Shown here one piece after another: positions 33,636-42,452 of a stretch of DNA of 64,000 nucleotides. The notes below the pieces were generated by a model, which searched no databases, had not been told where the DNA came from, and was given only the letters and a program-made list of their open reading frames with translations. Each line of letters begins with the position of its first letter. Position 1 is the first letter of the stretch. This DNA is from RGIG4608 sp045631445 (GTDB lineage: Bacteria > Bacillota > Clostridia > Oscillospirales > CAG-272), in contig JAZQUS010000067.1 in NCBI GenBank assembly GCA_045631445.1, positions 33,614-97,613 on the forward strand, read 5' to 3'. The translations under genes were made by a program, and so were the position numbers.

Positions 33636-34524
33636 ATTGAAATCAGGTCTTCAAAAAACCAAAGATGCGCTTTTCAAACCGATTGACCAAATGCTTAAGG
33701 CGTTTACAAAGGTTGATGAGGAGCTTCTTGAGGAGCTTGAAGAAATGCTTATCTGTGCCGACGTTGGTGCAGGTGCAACTGATGAAATAATTGAAAAACT
33801 CCGCGATGACATCAAGGAGGAAAAAATTAAGGATGCGGACGAGGTTCGTGCATTCCTTAAAAATACACTTCAAGAGATGATTGGAGAGGGAGGACCACTT
33901 GTACTTAATACAAAGCCCTCAGTTATCCTCGTTATTGGTGTAAATGGTGCGGGTAAAACCACATCCATTGGTAAAATTTCTAATAAGCTTCGTCAAGATG
34001 GCAAAAAGGTTGTTGTTGCGGCGGCGGATACATTCCGTGCTGCTGCTATCGATCAGCTTGCCGTTTGGTGCGAAAGAAGTAAGGTTGACCTTGTTAAGCA
34101 GAGCGAGGGAAGTGACCCTGCGGCAGTAGTTTACGATGCTATAAGCTATGCAAAAAACAAGGGTGCAGACGTTCTTATTGTTGATACTGCAGGACGTCTT
34201 CATAATAAGAAGAACCTTATGAACGAGCTTGAAAAAATCAATCGCGTAATTGATAGAGAATTACCCGGTGCATCTCGCGAAAATCTTTTGGTGCTTGATG
34301 CTACAACAGGTCAGAACGCGGTTCTTCAGGCAAAGGAATTTAAAAATGCGGCTAATATCACAGGTCTTGTTCTCAATAAGCTTGACGGAACTGCAAAGGG
34401 TGGAATCGTGCTTTCAATCAAGCGAGAGCTTGGAATTCCTGTTAAGTTTATCGGTGTTGGTGAAAAGATTGACGATATGCAGCCCTTTAACGCAGAGGAA
34501 TTTATTTCTGCACTTTTTGAATAA
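33619..34524 (+). CDS. ftsY: Signal recognition particle receptor FtsY
   Basis: 301 residues from the ATG at 33619 behind AGAAGGAG, inside the smc 3' end. It is an SRP GTPase: N domain about 1-90, G domain with GVNGAGKTTSIGK, DTFRAAA, DTAGR and TKLDGTAKGG (here NKLDGTAKGG). It lacks the long acidic N-terminal A domain of proteobacteria, as is usual in Firmicutes. It docks Ffh-ribosome complexes at the membrane; ffh is at 42763. Confidence 0.98.
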   Translation: MGFLDKLKSGLQKTKDALFKPIDQMLKAFTKVDEELLEELEEMLICADVGAGATDEIIEKLRDDIKEEKIKDADEVRAFLKNTLQEMIGEGGPLVLNTKPSVILVIGVNGAGKTTSIGKISNKLRQDGKKVVVAAADTFRAAAIDQLAVWCERSKVDLVKQSEGSDPAAVVYDAISYAKNKGADVLIVDTAGRLHNKKNLMNELEKINRVIDRELPGASRENLLVLDATTGQNAVLQAKEFKNAANITGLVLNKLDGTAKGGIVLSIKRELGIPVKFIGVGEKIDDMQPFNAEEFISALFE

Positions 34525-34535
34525 TTGGAGAAGAT

Positions 34536-35144
34536 ATGAAGATAGTTTTTGCATCGGGTAACAAGCATAAAATTGAAGAATTTGGTGCTATTTTAAGAAA
34601 ATATATCCCCGATATTGAGCTTGTTTCAATGAAGGATGCGGGAATTTTTGACGATATAGTCGAAAATGGAGCAACCTTTGAGGAAAACGCGATGATTAAG
34701 GCAAGAGCGGTTGCAAAATACGGTTATATCGGTGTTGCTGACGATTCAGGTCTTACTGTCGATGCGCTTGGCGGCGCACCGGGTATTTATTCTGCAAGAT
34801 ATGCAGGTGAGCACGGAAATGATAAAAAGAATAATCAAAAGCTTATTCTTGATATGCAGGAAATTGAAAACCGCGCAGGCGCGTTTGTCTGCACTATCGC
34901 GTGCGCTTTCCCCAAAAATAGTAGCCATATTGATTTTTGTGTTCGCGGGGAATGTCCGGGTATTATTCTTCGCGAGGAAAAGGGTGAGGGCGGATTTGGT
35001 TATGACCCATTGTTCTATGTTGAAAAATGTCAAAAGACCTATGCAGAACTTTCTTCGGACGAAAAAAATGAAATAAGCCACAGAGCAGTGGCAACGAAGC
35101 TTTTTGCAGAGAAATTTGTCAACGAGCTTCAGGATAAGGAGTAA
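34536..35144 (+). CDS. rdgB: XTP/dITP pyrophosphatase (Ham1/RdgB family)
   Basis: Removes non-canonical purine nucleotides (ITP, XTP) from the pool. It has 202 residues, with the substrate-binding FASGNKHKIEEF at the N-terminus, ENGATFEENAMIKARA, DDSGLTVDALGGAPGIYSARYAG and EGGFGYDPLFY. An SD (TTGGAG) precedes the ATG. It lies between ftsY and a small membrane protein gene whose start is two bases past the stop. Confidence 0.96.
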   Translation: MKIVFASGNKHKIEEFGAILRKYIPDIELVSMKDAGIFDDIVENGATFEENAMIKARAVAKYGYIGVADDSGLTVDALGGAPGIYSARYAGEHGNDKKNNQKLILDMQEIENRAGAFVCTIACAFPKNSSHIDFCVRGECPGIILREEKGEGGFGYDPLFYVEKCQKTYAELSSDEKNEISHRAVATKLFAEKFVNELQDKE

Positions 35145-35145
35145 A

Positions 35146-35622
35146 ATGTTAAGATATTACACATCATCGCTCTTTATCTTTAGTATATTGGGTGGTGTGG
35201 TTACATTTTGGCTGATATCTGGTATGGCAGACGTGCCGACTTCGGTTTTGTTTGCGGCTCTAACCACATTGGGAATTTCACTTGTTATTCCTGCTATGTT
35301 TGCACATTCTGATAAAAAATTTAACCCACTTAGAAAAGAGATTACTGAACCCATTGTTATTGACGAGAGAGTTAATTACCTCGTTGGTAAAGAAATAAAG
35401 CAGGGCTTTATGCTAACAACAAAGGATAGCATTTTTGTGCTTTCTATGGATGATCAAAAGCCCGTTAAATTTGAGATAAAGAAAAGCGATATTAAAAAAA
35501 TTTCCGTAACTGACGACGTTTATCTTAACATATTTCTTGATTATGATAAATGTATTCGTGTTTTTGCTATGAATTGCGAGGAGCTTTCCTCAAGACTTCA
35601 GGCAGAAGGTTTTGGAAAATAA
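35146..35622 (+). CDS. Small membrane protein with a soluble beta-rich C-terminus, unrecognised
   Basis: 158 residues from the ATG at 35146 behind AAGGAG. Two membrane helices (about 6-24 and 29-46) are followed by about 100 residues of alternating hydrophobic strands (FMLTTKDSIFVLSMDD, IKKISVTDDVYLNIFLDY) and a short final helix, resembling bacterial PH-like domains. It is tightly placed between rdgB and yhbY. Function unknown. Confidence 0.75.
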   Translation: MLRYYTSSLFIFSILGGVVTFWLISGMADVPTSVLFAALTTLGISLVIPAMFAHSDKKFNPLRKEITEPIVIDERVNYLVGKEIKQGFMLTTKDSIFVLSMDDQKPVKFEIKKSDIKKISVTDDVYLNIFLDYDKCIRVFAMNCEELSSRLQAEGFGK

Positions 35623-35637
35623 GATTTGGAGAAAAAT

Positions 35638-35925
35638 ATGTTGAATTCAAAACAAAGGGCGGCATTGCGTTCAATGGCGGCGCAAATTCAGCCCATTATG
35701 CAGATTGGCAAGGGAGGCATTACCGAAAACCTTGTTAAAACAGTTTCAGATGCACTTGAAGCAAGAGAGCTTATCAAGCTTACCGTGCTTGAAAACTGTG
35801 ACTACGGTACACGTGACATAGCAGAAGAGCTTGCAGAGGCAACTAATTCTGAGGTTGTTGCGGTGATTGGTAGAAAAGTCGTTCTTTATAGAGAGAGCGA
35901 AAATAAAAAGAGAATTGAGATTTGA
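35638..35925 (+). CDS. yhbY: YhbY/CRM-family RNA-binding protein
   Basis: 95 residues from the ATG at 35638 (TGGAG upstream; a TTG at 35626 overlaps the SD). It is a CRM domain: LNSKQRAALRSMA, QIGKGGITENLV with the GxxG loop, and LIKLTVLENC. Family members bind pre-50S particles. The gene is in its usual place before nadD. Confidence 0.93.
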   Translation: MLNSKQRAALRSMAAQIQPIMQIGKGGITENLVKTVSDALEARELIKLTVLENCDYGTRDIAEELAEATNSEVVAVIGRKVVLYRESENKKRIEI

Positions 35926-35927
35926 TT

Positions 35928-36542
35928 ATGAACGAAGAAATTACTCGAATTGGTATATATAGCGGAACATTTGCGCCCATTCATAACGGACATATAAATG
36001 CCGCAAAGGCATTTATGGATCAGATGCAGTTGCACTATCTTTTCGTGATACCTACTGCACTTTCCCCTTGGAAAATTCGTGACGAGGGTGACGATGCTAA
36101 GCACAGAATGAAAATGTGCGAGCTTGCCTTTGAGGGTGAGGTTGGTGTGATAGTGAGCGATATGGAGATTGAAAAGGGCGGAGCAACTAATACAATTGAC
36201 ACACTTCGAGCACTTGCAAGAGAAGACCGTAGATTGTTTATGTTGCTTGGCACGGACATGGCGCTTAAAATTGATTCTTGGCGTGAGCCTGATGAGATTT
36301 TTAAGCTCTGCTATCCTACTTATGTTCGTCGTGAGAGTGATAAGCTTCTCGAAAAGCAGATTATCGAAAAAAATAATACCTATCTTAAGAAATACGGTAA
36401 AATTTGCCGTAGAATTATGACGAATGAAATTGAACTTTCATCCTCTGAAATTCGAAAAAGGGTTAGAGAGGGAAAGGATATTTCACATCTTGTTCCCCAA
36501 AAGGTTGCAGAATATATTAAAGAAAACAACCTTTATTTGTAA
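35928..36542 (+). CDS. nadD: Nicotinate-nucleotide adenylyltransferase
   Basis: Joins nicotinate mononucleotide and ATP to form deamido-NAD. It has 204 residues. The nucleotidyltransferase motif is GTFAPIHNGHI near the N-terminus, with FVIPTALSPWK, LLGTDMA and SSSEIRKRV. The ATG at 35928 is used; a TTG at 35922 overlaps the yhbY stop. It is coupled to yhbY upstream and yqeK downstream. Confidence 0.95.
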   Translation: MNEEITRIGIYSGTFAPIHNGHINAAKAFMDQMQLHYLFVIPTALSPWKIRDEGDDAKHRMKMCELAFEGEVGVIVSDMEIEKGGATNTIDTLRALAREDRRLFMLLGTDMALKIDSWREPDEIFKLCYPTYVRRESDKLLEKQIIEKNNTYLKKYGKICRRIMTNEIELSSSEIRKRVREGKDISHLVPQKVAEYIKENNLYL

Positions 36543-36603
36543 AATTTTATTTTCTTGACAAAATTTAGCCGATTGATTTCGGTGCATATAGAGTGAGGCA
36601 TTT

Positions 36604-37233
36604 ATGAATAATAAATTTAGTGAAGAAATGCTTTCTTATTTGCGAGAGAGCGTAAAAAATGAGATGGGAGAAAAACGCTATTTTCATACACTTGAGGTGG
36701 AAAAAATGGCGGCAAGACTTGGGGAGATTTATGCTCCTGAGCATATATCTATGCTTCGTGCGGCTGCGCTTTTGCACGATATAACAAAGGAGCGCACAAC
36801 TGAGGAGCATATTGTAATTTGCGAAAATGCAGGTGAGATTGTATCTATTGGAGATAGAAAAGCACCTAAAATGTTCCATTCGAGAACTGCGGCACTTGTT
36901 ATTCCAACGAAGTATCCCGACTTTAATACGCCTGAAATTATTTCTGCCGTACGTTATCATACAACGGGCAAGGAAAATATGACACTTGCCGAAAAGATTA
37001 TTTATCTTGCCGACTATATTGATATGTCAAGAAAATACGGTGATTGCGTTGCACTTCGCGAGTTCTTTTTCGATTTTGATTTTGAAAATGCGGATGAGCA
37101 AAGCAAAATTTGTCACCTGAACGATACCCTAATTATGTCCTATAACCTCACAATAAAGGGACTTTTAGATGAAAATAAACACATAGCGCAAACAACGTTT
37201 GAGGCGCGAAATTATTTAATTTTGGAAAAATAA
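36604..37233 (+). CDS. yqeK: HD-domain hydrolase YqeK
   Basis: 209 residues. HD-domain metal ligands are visible in YFHTLEVEKMA, ALLHDITKE, FHSRTAALV, VRYHTTG and IIYLADYID. YqeK proteins hydrolyse diadenosine tetraphosphate symmetrically. The gene follows nadD, as in most Firmicutes. Confidence 0.93.
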   Translation: MNNKFSEEMLSYLRESVKNEMGEKRYFHTLEVEKMAARLGEIYAPEHISMLRAAALLHDITKERTTEEHIVICENAGEIVSIGDRKAPKMFHSRTAALVIPTKYPDFNTPEIISAVRYHTTGKENMTLAEKIIYLADYIDMSRKYGDCVALREFFFDFDFENADEQSKICHLNDTLIMSYNLTIKGLLDENKHIAQTTFEARNYLILEK

Positions 37234-37241
37234 ATTTTCGC

Positions 37242-37281
37242 ATTGGACTTCTTTACATAAAAAATAAAAGAGAGGTCCAAT
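37242..37281 (+). promoter_or_regulatory. Hairpin abutting the LCP gene start
   Basis: ATTGGAC (37242-37248) pairs with GTCCAAT (37275-37281), which ends at the base before the ATG (37282). The pairing extends through TTCTTT and AGAGAG. The SD AGAGG (37271-37275) lies in or beside the stem, so folding could hinder initiation. Confidence 0.5.
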
Positions 37282-38295
37282 ATGAAAAATATTTTTCAAA
37301 TTGATTTAAAAATTGTTTTATTTGTGTTAACGGTAATGGTATGCCTTGTAGTTGTTTTGTTTGCTCAAGGTAATAGCTATAGTGATACGGCAGATACAGC
37401 TATTCGTACAAGCGAGCAGCAGATTTGTAATTTTTTGCTTCTTGGCACCGATAAGGCAGCAGGTCTTTCGGATGTGATTATGCTTGTTTCCGTTAATTTG
37501 GATAGTGGAGCAATCAATTTTATGCAGATTCCGCGCGACACCTATTTTGAGTGCGGTTCGACATATAAAAAACTCAACGGAGCGCCCAAAACTATTGGAA
37601 GCGTTGAAGTATTTGCAAAATCACTTTCAGAGGCATTGGGGATAAATATAAACTATTACCTTTCTCTTGGGCTTGAAACCGTTGTAAAAATGGTCGATTT
37701 TGTTTCGGGAATTGAGGTTGATGTTCCTTTTGATATGGATTACGATGATAATTCTCAAAGCCTGTCCATTCATTTAAAAGCTGGTAAGCAAGTGCTTGAT
37801 GGCAAGAGCGCGGTTGAGTTTTTGCGATATCGAGCAGGATATATCACGGGAGATCTTGGCAGAATTAACGCGCAAAAGCTCTTTATGAATGCTTTTGTAA
37901 AAAGGATTGGAGAAATGGGCAATCCACTTGCTTTATTCAATCTTTGTAAGTTGGTTTTGAGCAATTCTGAAACGAATATTAAGGAATCGGATGTTTTTTC
38001 ACTCTGCTTAAAATATGCAAGGCTTAAAGATAAATCCGCTTCTTATATGACAGCACCCGGTGAAGCAATAAAGGATAGTAATAGTGGTACTTGGTACTAT
38101 ATTTTGTCCAATTCATCAATGGCTAATTTGTTGGACGAACGCTTTGGGTTGTATACCGATAAAAAAGATTTTGATAAAAATAATAAATTTGTTGACATAA
38201 ACGAGAAATCGTTTTATGATATATACAATAAATCCTGCGAGGTGAAAATTTACTCCGCAGATGACGTTGAAAATAATGAAGTCAATATAAATTAG
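37282..38295 (+). CDS. LytR-CpsA-Psr (LCP) family cell-wall ligase
   Basis: 337 residues with an N-terminal signal anchor (about 9-28) and an extracellular LCP domain: NFLLLGTDKAAGLSDVIMLVSV, the arginine motif IPRDTYF, INYYLSLGL and the second arginine region EFLRYRAGYITGDLGRINAQ. LCP enzymes attach teichoic acid or polysaccharide to peptidoglycan. It lies between yqeK and rsfS, the standard clostridial position. Confidence 0.93.
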   Translation: MKNIFQIDLKIVLFVLTVMVCLVVVLFAQGNSYSDTADTAIRTSEQQICNFLLLGTDKAAGLSDVIMLVSVNLDSGAINFMQIPRDTYFECGSTYKKLNGAPKTIGSVEVFAKSLSEALGININYYLSLGLETVVKMVDFVSGIEVDVPFDMDYDDNSQSLSIHLKAGKQVLDGKSAVEFLRYRAGYITGDLGRINAQKLFMNAFVKRIGEMGNPLALFNLCKLVLSNSETNIKESDVFSLCLKYARLKDKSASYMTAPGEAIKDSNSGTWYYILSNSSMANLLDERFGLYTDKKDFDKNNKFVDINEKSFYDIYNKSCEVKIYSADDVENNEVNIN

Positions 38296-38305
38296 GAGAA
38301 ACAAT

Positions 38306-38692
38306 ATGGAAGAAATGACAAATTTTAGTGAAGAGATAGTATCTCTTGAAAATGCATCTCCCCTTGAAGTAGCGAAGGCAATCGAAACCTTTCTCGACAA
38401 TAAAAAGGGTAGGGATATTAAGGTTCTTCACGTTGAAGACGTAAGTAATATTGCGGACTATTTTGTAGTTTGCACTGCAACAAGCAACACACATGTTAAG
38501 GCACTTTCGGGTGAAGTTGAATATCAGCTTGAAAGAAGAGGAGTTACACCCTATCACATCGAAGGCAGAGATAACAACTCTTGGGTAGTTCTTGACTACT
38601 GCAACGTTTTGGTGCACATCTTTAATAGAGAAGCAAGAGATTTTTATAATCTTGATAAATTATATGAAAATACTACACCGATAGAGGAATAA
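38306..38692 (+). CDS. rsfS: Ribosomal silencing factor RsfS
   Basis: 128 residues; the conserved core is LHVEDVSNIADYFVVCTATSNTHVKAL split over 42-68, then HIEGRDNNSWVVLDYCNVLVHIF. RsfS binds L14 and blocks subunit joining under starvation. It sits 10 bases after the LCP gene and 3 bases before leuS. Confidence 0.96.
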   Translation: MEEMTNFSEEIVSLENASPLEVAKAIETFLDNKKGRDIKVLHVEDVSNIADYFVVCTATSNTHVKALSGEVEYQLERRGVTPYHIEGRDNNSWVVLDYCNVLVHIFNREARDFYNLDKLYENTTPIEE

Positions 38693-38695
38693 GAT

Positions 38696-41131
38696 ATGAA
38701 ATACGAACATTTAGAGATAGAAAAGAAATGGCAAGAATATTGGGAGAAGAACCACACGTTTAAAACTGACGTTTGGGATTTTTCAAAGCCCAAATATTAC
38801 GTGCTCGATATGTTTCCATATCCATCAGGCGTAGGACTTCACGCAGGTCACCCAGAAGGATATACAGCAACTGATATTGTGTCAAGAATGAAGAGAATGC
38901 AGGGCTACAATGTGCTTCATCCAATGGGATATGACTCATTTGGTCTTCCTGCAGAGCAGTATGCCGTAAGCACAGGTAACCACCCCAACGGATTTACTCA
39001 GGCAAATATTAAAACATTCTCAAATCAGCTTCGTGAGCTTGGTTTTGACTATGACTGGGATAAGATGATTGCCACAAGTGATCCCGATTTCTATAAGTGG
39101 ACACAGTGGATTTTCAAGCAGCTCTACCTTGACGGATATGCACAGTACATTGATATGCCTGTTAACTGGTGTGAGGAGCTTGGAACAGTTCTTTCAAACG
39201 ACGAGGTTATTGACGGCAAGAGTGAGCGTGGCGGTTTCCCCGTAGTAAGAAAGAATATGAAGCAGTGGGTAATCAATCAGCCCGCTTTTGCAGAAAAGCT
39301 TCTTGAGGGACTTGAGGAAATTGATTGGCCCGAATCCACAAAGCTTATGCAGAAGAACTGGATTGGCAAATCCACAGGTGTTGAAGTTAAGTTCCAAATC
39401 GTTGGCGGTGGCGAGTTCTCTATTTTCACAACTTGTATTGAAACAATTTACGGTATCACATTTATGGTACTTGCTCCCGATGGAGACGTAGTTAAACAGT
39501 TGATGCCAAGAATTCAGAATAAAGAAGAGGTTGAAGCATACATAGCAGAAACTCTTAAGAAAAACGATATGGACCGCACAGAGCTCAACAAGACAAAGTC
39601 AGGTTGTGAGCTTAAGGGCGTTACCTGTATCAACCCTGTAAATGGCAAGGAAGCAAGAATGTTCATTGGTGACTTCGTGCTTGCAAGCTATGGAACAGGT
39701 GCGGTTATGGCAGTTCCATCCCACGATCAACGTGACTTTGAATACGCGCAGGTGCACGGAATTGATATGATTCAGGTTATCGACGGTGACGAAACTTTAG
39801 GTCACGTTGATGTAAGTGAGCACGCGTTCGAGAAGGGTGATTATCTTGGTAAGGGATATAGACTTGTAAATTCCGAGGAATTTAGCGGTCTTACTGTTGA
39901 AGAAGCAAAAGAAGCAATCACATCAAAGCTTGAGGCAACGGGTGTTGCAAAGAGAACAGTAAACTATCACTTCAGAGAATGGATTTTCGCACGTCAAAGA
40001 TATTGGGGCGAGCCCGTACCCGTAGTTCACGGTGAGGATGGAACAGTTCACGTTCTTCCCGACGAAGAGCTTCCTTTGGTTCTTCCCGAGCTTGAAAACT
40101 ATAAGGGTGTTGGTGGAAAAGCACCCCTTGAAAATGCAGAAGAATGGAAATATTATGGTAATAATGGAATTAAGGGCAAGAGAGAAACATCAACAATGCC
40201 CGGTTCTGCCGGTTCAAGCTGGTATTTCCTTCGTTATATTGATCCCAAGAATGATAAGGCAATTGCAGATCCCGAACTTTTGAAGCACTGGATGCCCGTT
40301 GACCTTTATATCGGTGGCCCTGAGCACGCGGTTGGTCACCTTATGTACTCAAGAATTTGGAATAGATATCTTTACGATAAGGGAATTGCTCCTACGAAAG
40401 AGCCCTTTAAGAAGCTCGTTCATCAGGGTATGATCCTTGGTTCTAATGGTATTAAGATGGGTAAGAGATTCCCCGAATTCGTTGTAAATCCTTCCGACGT
40501 TGTTCGTGAATACGGTGCGGATACACTTCGTCTTTACGAAATGTTTATGGGTCCTCTTGAGGTTTCTAAACCTTGGAGTGATCAGGGTGTTGAAGGCGCA
40601 AGACGTTTCTTAAATCGTGTTTGGGCGTTCTTTACAGAGGCGGAAAACGTAGTTGATACTGAAGTTCCCACACTTGAAAAGATTTATCATAAGAGTGTTA
40701 AGAAGATTACAGAGGACTTTGAAAAGCTCGCGTTCAATACAGCAATTTCACAGATGATGATTTTCGTTAACGCGGTTTATAAGGAAGGCAAGTGCCCAAG
40801 AGAATACGCAGAAGGCCTTATTAAGATGCTTTCTTGTATCTGTCCTCATATCGGTGAAGAAATGTGGAGCATTCTCGGTCATAACGATACTATTGCTTAC
40901 GAGCCTTGGCCCACATATGATGAATCAAAAACTGCAGATGACTCCGTTGAGGTTGCAGTTCAGGTTAACGGTAAGCTTCGCGCAACCGTAATGCTTCCTA
41001 TGAATTGCGATAAGGACGAGGCAATCGCTATTGCAAAGGCGGACGAAAAGGTACAAGCCGCAATCGAGGGCAAAACGATAGTTAAGGAAATCTCCGTTCC
41101 CAATAAAATTGTAAATATCGTTGTAAAATAA
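38696..41131 (+). CDS. leuS: Leucyl-tRNA synthetase with an altered KMSKS loop
   Basis: Charges tRNA-Leu and edits misactivated amino acids. It has 811 residues. The HIGH signature is HAGH after PYPSGVGL. The CP1 editing domain has FGTGAVMAVPSHDQRD-like sequence (YGTGAVMAVPSHDQRD). The leucine-specific region contains STMPGSAGSSWYF. The loop normally reading KMSKS is KMGKR (IKMGKRFPEF). No T-box was seen; it is expressed in the rsfS operon. Confidence 0.96.
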   Translation: MKYEHLEIEKKWQEYWEKNHTFKTDVWDFSKPKYYVLDMFPYPSGVGLHAGHPEGYTATDIVSRMKRMQGYNVLHPMGYDSFGLPAEQYAVSTGNHPNGFTQANIKTFSNQLRELGFDYDWDKMIATSDPDFYKWTQWIFKQLYLDGYAQYIDMPVNWCEELGTVLSNDEVIDGKSERGGFPVVRKNMKQWVINQPAFAEKLLEGLEEIDWPESTKLMQKNWIGKSTGVEVKFQIVGGGEFSIFTTCIETIYGITFMVLAPDGDVVKQLMPRIQNKEEVEAYIAETLKKNDMDRTELNKTKSGCELKGVTCINPVNGKEARMFIGDFVLASYGTGAVMAVPSHDQRDFEYAQVHGIDMIQVIDGDETLGHVDVSEHAFEKGDYLGKGYRLVNSEEFSGLTVEEAKEAITSKLEATGVAKRTVNYHFREWIFARQRYWGEPVPVVHGEDGTVHVLPDEELPLVLPELENYKGVGGKAPLENAEEWKYYGNNGIKGKRETSTMPGSAGSSWYFLRYIDPKNDKAIADPELLKHWMPVDLYIGGPEHAVGHLMYSRIWNRYLYDKGIAPTKEPFKKLVHQGMILGSNGIKMGKRFPEFVVNPSDVVREYGADTLRLYEMFMGPLEVSKPWSDQGVEGARRFLNRVWAFFTEAENVVDTEVPTLEKIYHKSVKKITEDFEKLAFNTAISQMMIFVNAVYKEGKCPREYAEGLIKMLSCICPHIGEEMWSILGHNDTIAYEPWPTYDESKTADDSVEVAVQVNGKLRATVMLPMNCDKDEAIAIAKADEKVQAAIEGKTIVKEISVPNKIVNIVVK

Positions 41132-41143
41132 TTAAAAAACCCC

Positions 41144-41172
41144 TTGACAAATGGGGAATTATAGTGTAAAAT
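41144..41172 (+). promoter_or_regulatory. Promoter of rpsU
   Basis: TTGACA (41144-41149), a 17-base spacer ending TAGTG, and TAAAAT (41167-41172), 13 bases after the leuS stop. Confidence 0.88.
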
Positions 41173-41185
41173 ATAACAGTATATT

Positions 41186-41202
41186 GTTCGAGTAGCTCGA
41201 AC
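41186..41202 (+). promoter_or_regulatory. Leader hairpin before rpsU
   Basis: A perfect 7-bp stem, GTTCGAG / CTCGAAC, with a TAG loop lies just upstream of the very strong SD (GGGGAGGG). It might be an S21 autoregulatory site; that is speculation. Confidence 0.5.
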
Positions 41203-41224
41203 CTTGAGGGGAGGGAAACAGAAA

Positions 41225-41401
41225 ATGGCAGAAGTAAGAGTTAAAGAAGGCGAATCTTTGGATAGTGCTCTTCGTCGCTTCAAGCGCCAGTGCGCTCGTT
41301 CCGGTATCCTCACTGAACTTCGTAAGAGAGAACACTACGAAAAGCCCAGTGTTAAGCGCAAGAAGAAGTCAGAGGCTGCAAGAAAGCGCAAATACAAATA
41401 A
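41225..41401 (+). CDS. rpsU: 30S ribosomal protein S21
   Basis: 58 residues from the ATG at 41225. It has the S21 pattern MAEVRVKEGESLDSALRRFK and a Lys/Arg-rich tail. S21 assists SD pairing on the 30S subunit. It is monocistronic, with its own promoter, leader hairpin and terminator. Confidence 0.97.
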   Translation: MAEVRVKEGESLDSALRRFKRQCARSGILTELRKREHYEKPSVKRKKKSEAARKRKYK

Positions 41402-41420
41402 TATTTGTTAATAACAAAAA

Positions 41421-41458
41421 TGGAGATGTGAATTTTCGCATCTCCTTTTGTTTTTTTT
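41421..41458. terminator. Bidirectional terminator after rpsU
   Basis: The stem GGAGATG (41422-41428) / CATCTCC (41439-41445) is followed by TTTTGTTTTTTTT; the minus strand has TTTTTG on the other side. Confidence 0.88.
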
Positions 41459-42110
41459 ATACGTTTTTTATCTGCTCCATAAACGAAGAAATTGAATTAA
41501 AAAATTCCTTGTCATTAAAATTCTTAAATCTTGGCGTATCTGCCGCGCGGGAGGAATTTTTAGAAAAAGAGGGAATAAGTACGTCGCAAATCGTACTTAT
41601 TCTTGCAAGCTCGTTAGCAAGAGCTTTCTTTTGCGCAAGTGAGTTTTCCATTTCACGCTTGAAATCATTGTCAATTTTTAAAATCTCATCTCGATATTTT
41701 TCATTTTTTCCAAATGCCGCCTTGTATGGAAGAAAATCGGTATATTTTTTTGATATATCAATATGTATTTTTTCTGCTTCATTAATTTTTCTTGAAACAA
41801 TAATTGCTTCACTATAAAGCTCTCTTTGAATTTTTGAAATATTATTTATTGCTCCAAAATATTCGGGAATGAGCTTATCAATTTCTTCTTTACTTAACCT
41901 TGCGGAGAAAAACGAATCGTTTTTTGCAAAATTCATTAACTTTTCGCAATATGAAACTATTTGGATTTTTGCGTTTTTGATATTTTCATTGGAATAATTC
42001 TCAAATTCTGTTTTGTCAACCTTAAAATCAAGCGTGATGTTCTCTTGATTTAAAAGCTCCAGATATTTTGCGTGCTGTGGCGGTGTTAATGACAGTATAA
42101 GCGCATCCAT
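41457..42110 (-). CDS. Unrecognised helical cytoplasmic protein
   Basis: 217 residues from the ATG at 42110 behind AGGAGA. There is no signal peptide or membrane segment. The sequence is charged and mostly helical, with likely coiled-coil stretches (FKREMENSLAQKKALANELA). I see no catalytic motif. It has its own promoter, whose -35 lies within the terminator of the ffh operon, so its expression may be linked to read-through there. Confidence 0.75.
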   Translation of the reverse strand: MDALILSLTPPQHAKYLELLNQENITLDFKVDKTEFENYSNENIKNAKIQIVSYCEKLMNFAKNDSFFSARLSKEEIDKLIPEYFGAINNISKIQRELYSEAIIVSRKINEAEKIHIDISKKYTDFLPYKAAFGKNEKYRDEILKIDNDFKREMENSLAQKKALANELARISTICDVLIPSFSKNSSRAADTPRFKNFNDKEFFNSISSFMEQIKNV

Positions 42111-42139
42111 ATTTTCTCCTTTCAGTTTACTTTGACTAT

Positions 42140-42168
42140 ATTATAATAAAAAACCCGACCATAGTCAA
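42140..42168 (-). promoter_or_regulatory. Promoter embedded in the ffh-operon terminator
   Basis: On the minus strand TTGACT (42168-42163), a 17-base spacer, and TATAAT (42145-42140). The -35 box falls in the loop and adjoining stem of the terminator at 42147-42182. Confidence 0.75.
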
Positions 42169-42182
42169 GGTCGAGTTTTTTA
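42147..42182 (-). terminator. Terminator of the ylxM-ffh-rpsP-khpA operon
   Basis: AAAAAACTCGACC pairs with GGTCGGGTTTTTT on the minus strand around an 8-base loop, with one wobble. Confidence 0.9.
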
Positions 42183-42195
42183 TTTTTGCAAACGA

Positions 42196-42432
42196 TTATT
42201 TAATTTCAACGTTTACTTTTTTGCCGCAGTCAGCAGATGCTGCCTTAATCACAGATCTGATAGCTTTAGCAATCTTTCCGTTTTTGCCGATAACCATTCC
42301 CATATCCTCAGCTGCAACGTTGAGAGAAAGGGTAATGCTACGGTCATCTTCAGTAAGGATAACGGTAACCTCATCAGGATTGTCAACAATCGCGCGTGCG
42401 ATGTCTGTCAAAATCTGCTTCAAATCCGTCAT
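42196..42432 (-). CDS. khpA: KH-domain RNA-binding protein KhpA
   Basis: 78 residues forming a single KH domain with the GxxG loop in VIGKNGKIAKAIR. KhpA pairs with KhpB (Jag) and binds many RNAs, affecting cell division in Firmicutes. It follows rpsP as usual, but the rimM and trmD genes that normally come next are absent and a terminator follows instead. Confidence 0.95.
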   Translation of the reverse strand: MTDLKQILTDIARAIVDNPDEVTVILTEDDRSITLSLNVAAEDMGMVIGKNGKIAKAIRSVIKAASADCGKKVNVEIK

Positions 42433-42452
42433 CGTTATCTCCTGCTTTCTAA

